Part shown: piece after piece, positions 21,586 through 23,679 of the stretch
Layout of the letters: each line of letters begins with the position of its first letter
Numbering within the stretch: the first letter of the stretch is position 1
Source of the DNA: Spirochaetaceae bacterium
Lineage (GTDB): Bacteria; Spirochaetota; Spirochaetia; Treponematales; Breznakiellaceae
Assembly (NCBI GenBank): GCA_031258625.1
Contig: JAIRMO010000125.1
Location: 1 to 23,679 of the forward strand
Direction of reading: 5' to 3'
DNA length: 23,679 bases
Position numbers and translations under genes: made by a program
The notes under the pieces: generated by a model
What the model saw: only the letters and a program-made list of their open reading frames with translations
Database searches by the model: none
What the model was told of the DNA's origin: nothing

Positions 21586-22464
21586 TTAGGCTACGTAGCA
21601 CTCCAGAAACCGCTGCCGGGAGGGGTGCTGAAGCCGCTTGAGCGCCTTCTTTTCGATCTGGCGGATCCGTTCCTTGGTAAGGTTGAAGCGGTCGCCGATT
21701 TCTTTGAGGGACATGGGGATACTGTTTCCCAGGCCAAAACGGAACCGGATAATAGCCGCTTCTTTTTGGTTCAGGGTACTCAGTACCATTTCGATGTCGT
21801 TTTGGAGGGTCGCCTTAACCGCGTGTTCATCCGGGGCGGCGTAGTTTTCATCCTCGATAAAATCTCCCAGTATCGAAGAATCTTTATCGGTGTATATGGG
21901 GTTCTCCAGGGATACCAGATCCCGGCTGATATTGATCAGTTCCGATACCTGAACCGAATCCATGTCCAGAAGCCGGGCAATTTCGGTGATTTCCGCTTCC
22001 GAATTGTTATCGGCCTGTACTATTTTCCGGGCCTTTTCAATCTGCACCAATTCGTTGGCCCGGTTAAGGGGGAGCCGAATCATCCTGGATTTTTCACAGA
22101 TCGCCTTGAGGATAGCCTGGCGGATCCACCATACCGCGTAGGAGATGAAATGATATCCCTTTTCCACATCGTACCGTTCTATGGCGTTTAAAAGACCGAT
22201 GTTACCTTCGCTGATAAGGTCCGAAAGGGGCAAGCCCTGGCCCTGATATTTTTTTGCCACATTGACCACAAAGCGCAGGTTGGAATTTACCAGCTTATCC
22301 CGGGCGGCCTGGCTGCCCTCTGCCGCCGCCCTGGCTATGGACTCTTCTTCATCCCGGGTTAAGAGGGGAATCCGATTGATTTCTTTCAAGTACATGGAGA
22401 GAATATTTTCATCGGTTCCTGAATTTTGAACTGTTGTCTTATCATTAAGGGTTTTAGCTACCAC
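21586..22464 (-). CDS. Sigma-70 family RNA polymerase sigma factor (group 1/2-like, no region 1.1)
   Basis: This 292-aa protein carries region 1.2 (about 20-50), region 2 (56-126, with NLRFVVNVAKKY and the -10-contacting YAVWWIRQAI at 109-118), region 3 (131-205) and region 4 (216-286, with the -35-contacting helix-turn-helix SLKEIGDRFNLTKERIRQIE at 252-271). It lacks the long 1.1/non-conserved region of the primary sigma factor. The usual KFSTYATWWIRQA in region 2.4 reads HFISYAVWWIRQA. It could be an RpoS-like alternative sigma or a short vegetative sigma. The start is GTG at 22464 with AGGAGG 6 nt upstream. It is divergent from groES. I recall a similar sigma-groES neighbourhood in T. pallidum, but could not check it. 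Confidence 0.9.
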   Translation of the reverse strand: MVAKTLNDKTTVQNSGTDENILSMYLKEINRIPLLTRDEEESIARAAAEGSQAARDKLVNSNLRFVVNVAKKYQGQGLPLSDLISEGNIGLLNAIERYDVEKGYHFISYAVWWIRQAILKAICEKSRMIRLPLNRANELVQIEKARKIVQADNNSEAEITEIARLLDMDSVQVSELINISRDLVSLENPIYTDKDSSILGDFIEDENYAAPDEHAVKATLQNDIEMVLSTLNQKEAAIIRFRFGLGNSIPMSLKEIGDRFNLTKERIRQIEKKALKRLQHPSRQRFLECYVA

Positions 22465-22750
22465 TGTATGCCTCCTAAAACTGATATAAACTATGTAGCA
22501 AAAACCATGCCAAGACCGGGCTTTAAGAAATTTTTCCGCGCCGTCCCCGCGATAACGTAATTCTATACAGGATAAGTAATTATGAATAACAAATACGATG
22601 AAAAATCTTTAAAAAAATCTTAAAATTTCTCCGGTTTTTTGATTTTACCAAAAAGGTTCAAAATGACTCACTTTCTTTATTTACCCTAAAAAATGGGTCA
22701 AATTAGGTCTCATCCGCCGGAACCGGCTTAAAAAAGGCCGGTCTTTCAAA

Positions 22751-22767
22751 GAAATATCACATATTTC
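22751..22767. promoter_or_regulatory. Palindrome adjoining the groES -35 box
   Basis: GAAATAT-CAC-ATATTTC is a perfect 7-bp inverted repeat that ends one base before the -35 hexamer. A bound protein here could activate or repress groES. The motif is not one I recognise. Confidence 0.5.
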
Positions 22768-22796
22768 TTGACCATCCCGAAGATTTTTCGTATATT
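22768..22796 (+). promoter_or_regulatory. groES promoter
   Basis: The -35 is TTGACC, the spacer is 17 bp, and the -10 is TATATT; each matches 5 of 6 consensus bases. The transcript would start near 22803, about 40 nt before the ATG. CGGAGGT (22833-22839) is the ribosome binding site. Confidence 0.7.
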
Positions 22797-22844
22797 CTAT
22801 GTATCCAAATATCCCATAATTATTATAATACAACGGAGGTACCT

Positions 22845-23111
22845 ATGAAAGTAAAACCCTTGGCCGATCGGGTCATGGTTAAGCTTGAAAAAAATGAAGC
22901 CAAGACCGCGGGCGGGATCATCATTCCCGATACTGCCCAAGAAAAGACCCAGGCAGGCACGGTTGTGGAAGTTGGTGATGACAAGGACGTGATCAAGGTG
23001 GCGGCAGGTCAAAAGGTTATGTATGACAAATATGCCGGAACCCAGATAAAAATCGACGGAGTGGAACACCTTATCCTGAAAATGTCGGATATCATCGCGA
23101 TTATTGAGTAA
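22845..23111 (+). CDS. groES: Co-chaperonin GroES
   Basis: This 88-aa protein matches the GroES family end to end. It has PLADRVMVKLEK at the N-terminus, the mobile loop (about 16-34, containing TAGGIIIPDTA) that contacts GroEL, and the C-terminal VEHLILKMSDIIAIIE. It closes the GroEL folding chamber in the cytoplasm. A CGGAGGT Shine-Dalgarno precedes the ATG. No groEL follows; a terminator and a transposase do. Separate groES and groEL loci are known in treponemes, so this is expected rather than a loss. Confidence 0.97.
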   Translation: MKVKPLADRVMVKLEKNEAKTAGGIIIPDTAQEKTQAGTVVEVGDDKDVIKVAAGQKVMYDKYAGTQIKIDGVEHLILKMSDIIAIIE

Positions 23112-23116
23112 GGATT

Positions 23117-23134
23117 CGGAAACGTTAGTTTCCG
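23117..23134. repeat. Stem-loop right after groES stop
   Basis: CGGAAAC-GTTA-GTTTCCG is a perfect 7-bp stem with a 4-nt loop, 5 nt past the stop. It lacks a T-tract; it may protect the 3' end of the messenger. Confidence 0.6.
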
Positions 23135-23158
23135 GATAACAACCGCTTAAAAACAGTA

Positions 23159-23190
23159 AAAACGTGGATTTCGCAGGAAATCCACGTTTT
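23159..23190. terminator. Intrinsic terminator of groES
   Basis: AAAACGTGGATTTC (23159-23172) and GAAATCCACGTTTT (23177-23190) form a perfect 14-bp stem with a GCAG loop. The A-rich 5' arm and T-run at the 3' arm make it usable from either strand, so it could also stop transcription coming from the transposase side. Confidence 0.85.
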
Positions 23191-23201
23191 GGAGGAGACC
23201 G

Positions 23202-23339
23202 GTGAAAGAACCGGAAGGATTATCCCACCGGTCCAAGGGGCGGTTGAAAGGTAACCGGACGGCAGGTCCCCCGCCGTTACAGCCTAAACTTGACCCACAA
23301 TTCAGGTTTTACCTGTTTCGGGATAGATCTCCCCCTTGA
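23202..23339 (+). CDS. Possible 45-aa ORF, unrecognised
   Basis: GTG at 23202 has GGAGGAG upstream (23191-23197) and opens a 45-codon frame beginning with a GTG-coded Met then KEPEGLSHRSK and ending QFRFYLFRDRSPP. It sits directly downstream of the groES terminator, has no promoter that I can see and no known relatives. Good Shine-Dalgarno placement is the only evidence for it; it may be accidental or a decayed fragment. Confidence 0.2.
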   Translation: MKEPEGLSHRSKGRLKGNRTAGPPPLQPKLDPQFRFYLFRDRSPP

Positions 23340-23400
23340 GTGTTTTCGGCTTGAGGAGGACAGGGGCGCCGGTTCGGAATCCGGGGCGGATTAACGCCGC

Positions 23401-23679
23401 TTATCCGGGTACGGGGGCGAGGAGAAGAGGGAATATGAGGGGAAAAACGGTTTGGAGCGTTGTTTCCCCATACCGGGGTCTGACCCCGATGTCCGAATTT
23501 CCATACGAGGGTCTGACCCCAGCGTTCGACACCTCGCTCCACTCCCCTGCCGCCGTTATCTCCTCCGGCGCCTCCCCCTCCACTATCCGCGACCCATACC
23601 GGTCCCCCCAGATATGCCCGATCCGGCCCTCCGCCCGGTTGTACCGTTGGGCAAACACCTGTTTCAGCCACTTCATGAT
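23401..23679 (-). CDS. REP-associated Y1 transposase (RAYT), C-terminal part, cut by window edge
   Basis: The frame enters from the right edge and reads (I)MKWLKQVFAQRYNRAEGRIG, HIWGDRYGSRIVEG, then a repetitive tail to the TAA at 23401-23403. The block MxxLxxxFAxRYNRxxGRxGHxWxxRYxSxIV is the conserved C-terminal part of the Y1 transposases of the IS200/RAYT class. The catalytic HUH and Tyr motifs lie outside the window. The last 45 or so residues are not conserved transposase sequence: two palindromic GGGTCTGACCC repeats are read through in frame as GVRP, giving GVRPSYGN and GVRPRYGE. The protein is expected to move or maintain REP-like repeats. Confidence 0.85.
   Translation of the reverse strand: MMKWLKQVFAQRYNRAEGRIGHIWGDRYGSRIVEGEAPEEITAAGEWSEVSNAGVRPSYGNSDIGVRPRYGETTLQTVFPLIFPLLLAPVPG
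23475..23487. repeat. REP-like GGGGTCTGACCCC, copy in RAYT gene
   Basis: This is a 13-bp near-perfect palindrome. On the minus strand it reads GGGGTCAGACCCC and is followed by GGTATGG. It shares its core and GTAT follow-on with the pair at 10010 and 10051. Confidence 0.85.
23508..23520. repeat. REP-like AGGGTCTGACCCC, second copy in RAYT gene
   Basis: The second copy lies 33 bp away. On the minus strand it reads GGGGTCAGACCCT followed by CGTATGG. The 33-bp spacing is a multiple of three, so the transposase frame passes both copies in the same phase. Confidence 0.85.

Larger units (their letters stand above)
22465..22844. other. AT-rich divergent promoter region, sigma / groES
   Basis: The 380 bp contain no gene. 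The sigma gene side shows only weak promoter candidates (for example TTGTTA with TGTATA, minus strand, near 22563-22591). The groES side has a strong promoter (22768-22796). A small GC inverted repeat, ACCGGC...GCCGGT, lies at about 22723-22743. No CIRCE element (TTAGCACTC-N9-GAGTGCTAA) is present, so HrcA control is not supported. Confidence 0.65.

Noticed and set aside
22600..22844. CIRCE heat-shock operator before groES
   Set aside because: No TTAGCACTC/GAGTGCTAA arms are present; the palindrome found is different.
23112..23400. groEL expected after groES
   Set aside because: The sequence after groES is a terminator and a transposase; no chaperonin motifs in any frame.
23309..23671. 120-aa minus-strand ORF overlapping the RAYT
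   Set aside because: Same strand, different frame; the RAYT motif RYNR...GRIGHIWGDRY is in the other frame. This one is built from repeat translation.

Overview
The window looks like chromosomal DNA from a spirochaete of the Treponema lineage, probably a free-living or gut-symbiont type rather than the small-genome pathogen. This is inferred from gene content: a stand-alone groES beside a short group-2-like sigma factor, a DUF342/FapA-like protein, an ACT (UPF0237) + UPF0210 pair, a TM2 protein fused to a winged helix, and AI-2E and RND permeases. The moderately high GC and CCGG-rich codon use give long shadow ORFs. No rRNA, tRNA, CRISPR array or complete IS was seen.

Layout. (1) 1-596: eroded mobile DNA, with a left-edge ORF start, a frameshifted IS1182-type transposase C-terminus and an apparent IS end. 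(2) 5148-597, minus strand: a three-gene translationally coupled envelope cassette (RND/MMPL permease, LolA-like periplasmic protein, beta-barrel). It has a clear promoter flanked by two copies of a GTTAG/CTAAC palindrome. (3) 5391-9215, plus strand: a probably leaderless zinc-ribbon protein, rsgA and mutS2; a TM2/winged-helix gene lies convergent to mutS2. (4) 9770-10300: 530 bp of intergenic repeats, with two diverged copies of a hairpin element and a tandem pair of a GGGGTCTGACCC repeat. (5) 10301-14671: a FapA-like gene divergent from argR-pgi and a flavin-reductase gene. The argR promoter is followed by two palindromes 21 bp apart, the geometry of an ARG-box pair. The flavin reductase has no ATG/GTG/TTG in front of its conserved N-terminus but has ACG at ideal spacing from a strong Shine-Dalgarno. 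(6) 17480-14685, minus strand: metallophosphoesterase, ParB-domain protein, an internally deleted pyridoxal kinase and an M28-like peptidase. (7) 17788-21299, plus strand: an operon of a TPR lipoprotein/secreted protein, a putative 25-aa ORF, an AI-2E permease, an ACT protein and a UPF0210 protein, ending in stacked hairpins. (8) 21586-23200: sigma factor (minus) and groES (plus), diverging from a shared AT-rich region, with a strong terminator after groES. (9) 23401-23679: the C-terminus of a REP-associated tyrosine transposase (RAYT). Its 3' coding end holds two copies of the same GGGTCTGACCC repeat seen at 10 kb.

Functionally most of the window is housekeeping (ribosome assembly GTPase, MutS2, Pgi, GroES, sigma). 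The accessory interest lies in the envelope lipid-transport cassette with its double operator, the RAYT with a dispersed repeat family, the ArgR operator controlling pgi, and several non-standard translation starts.
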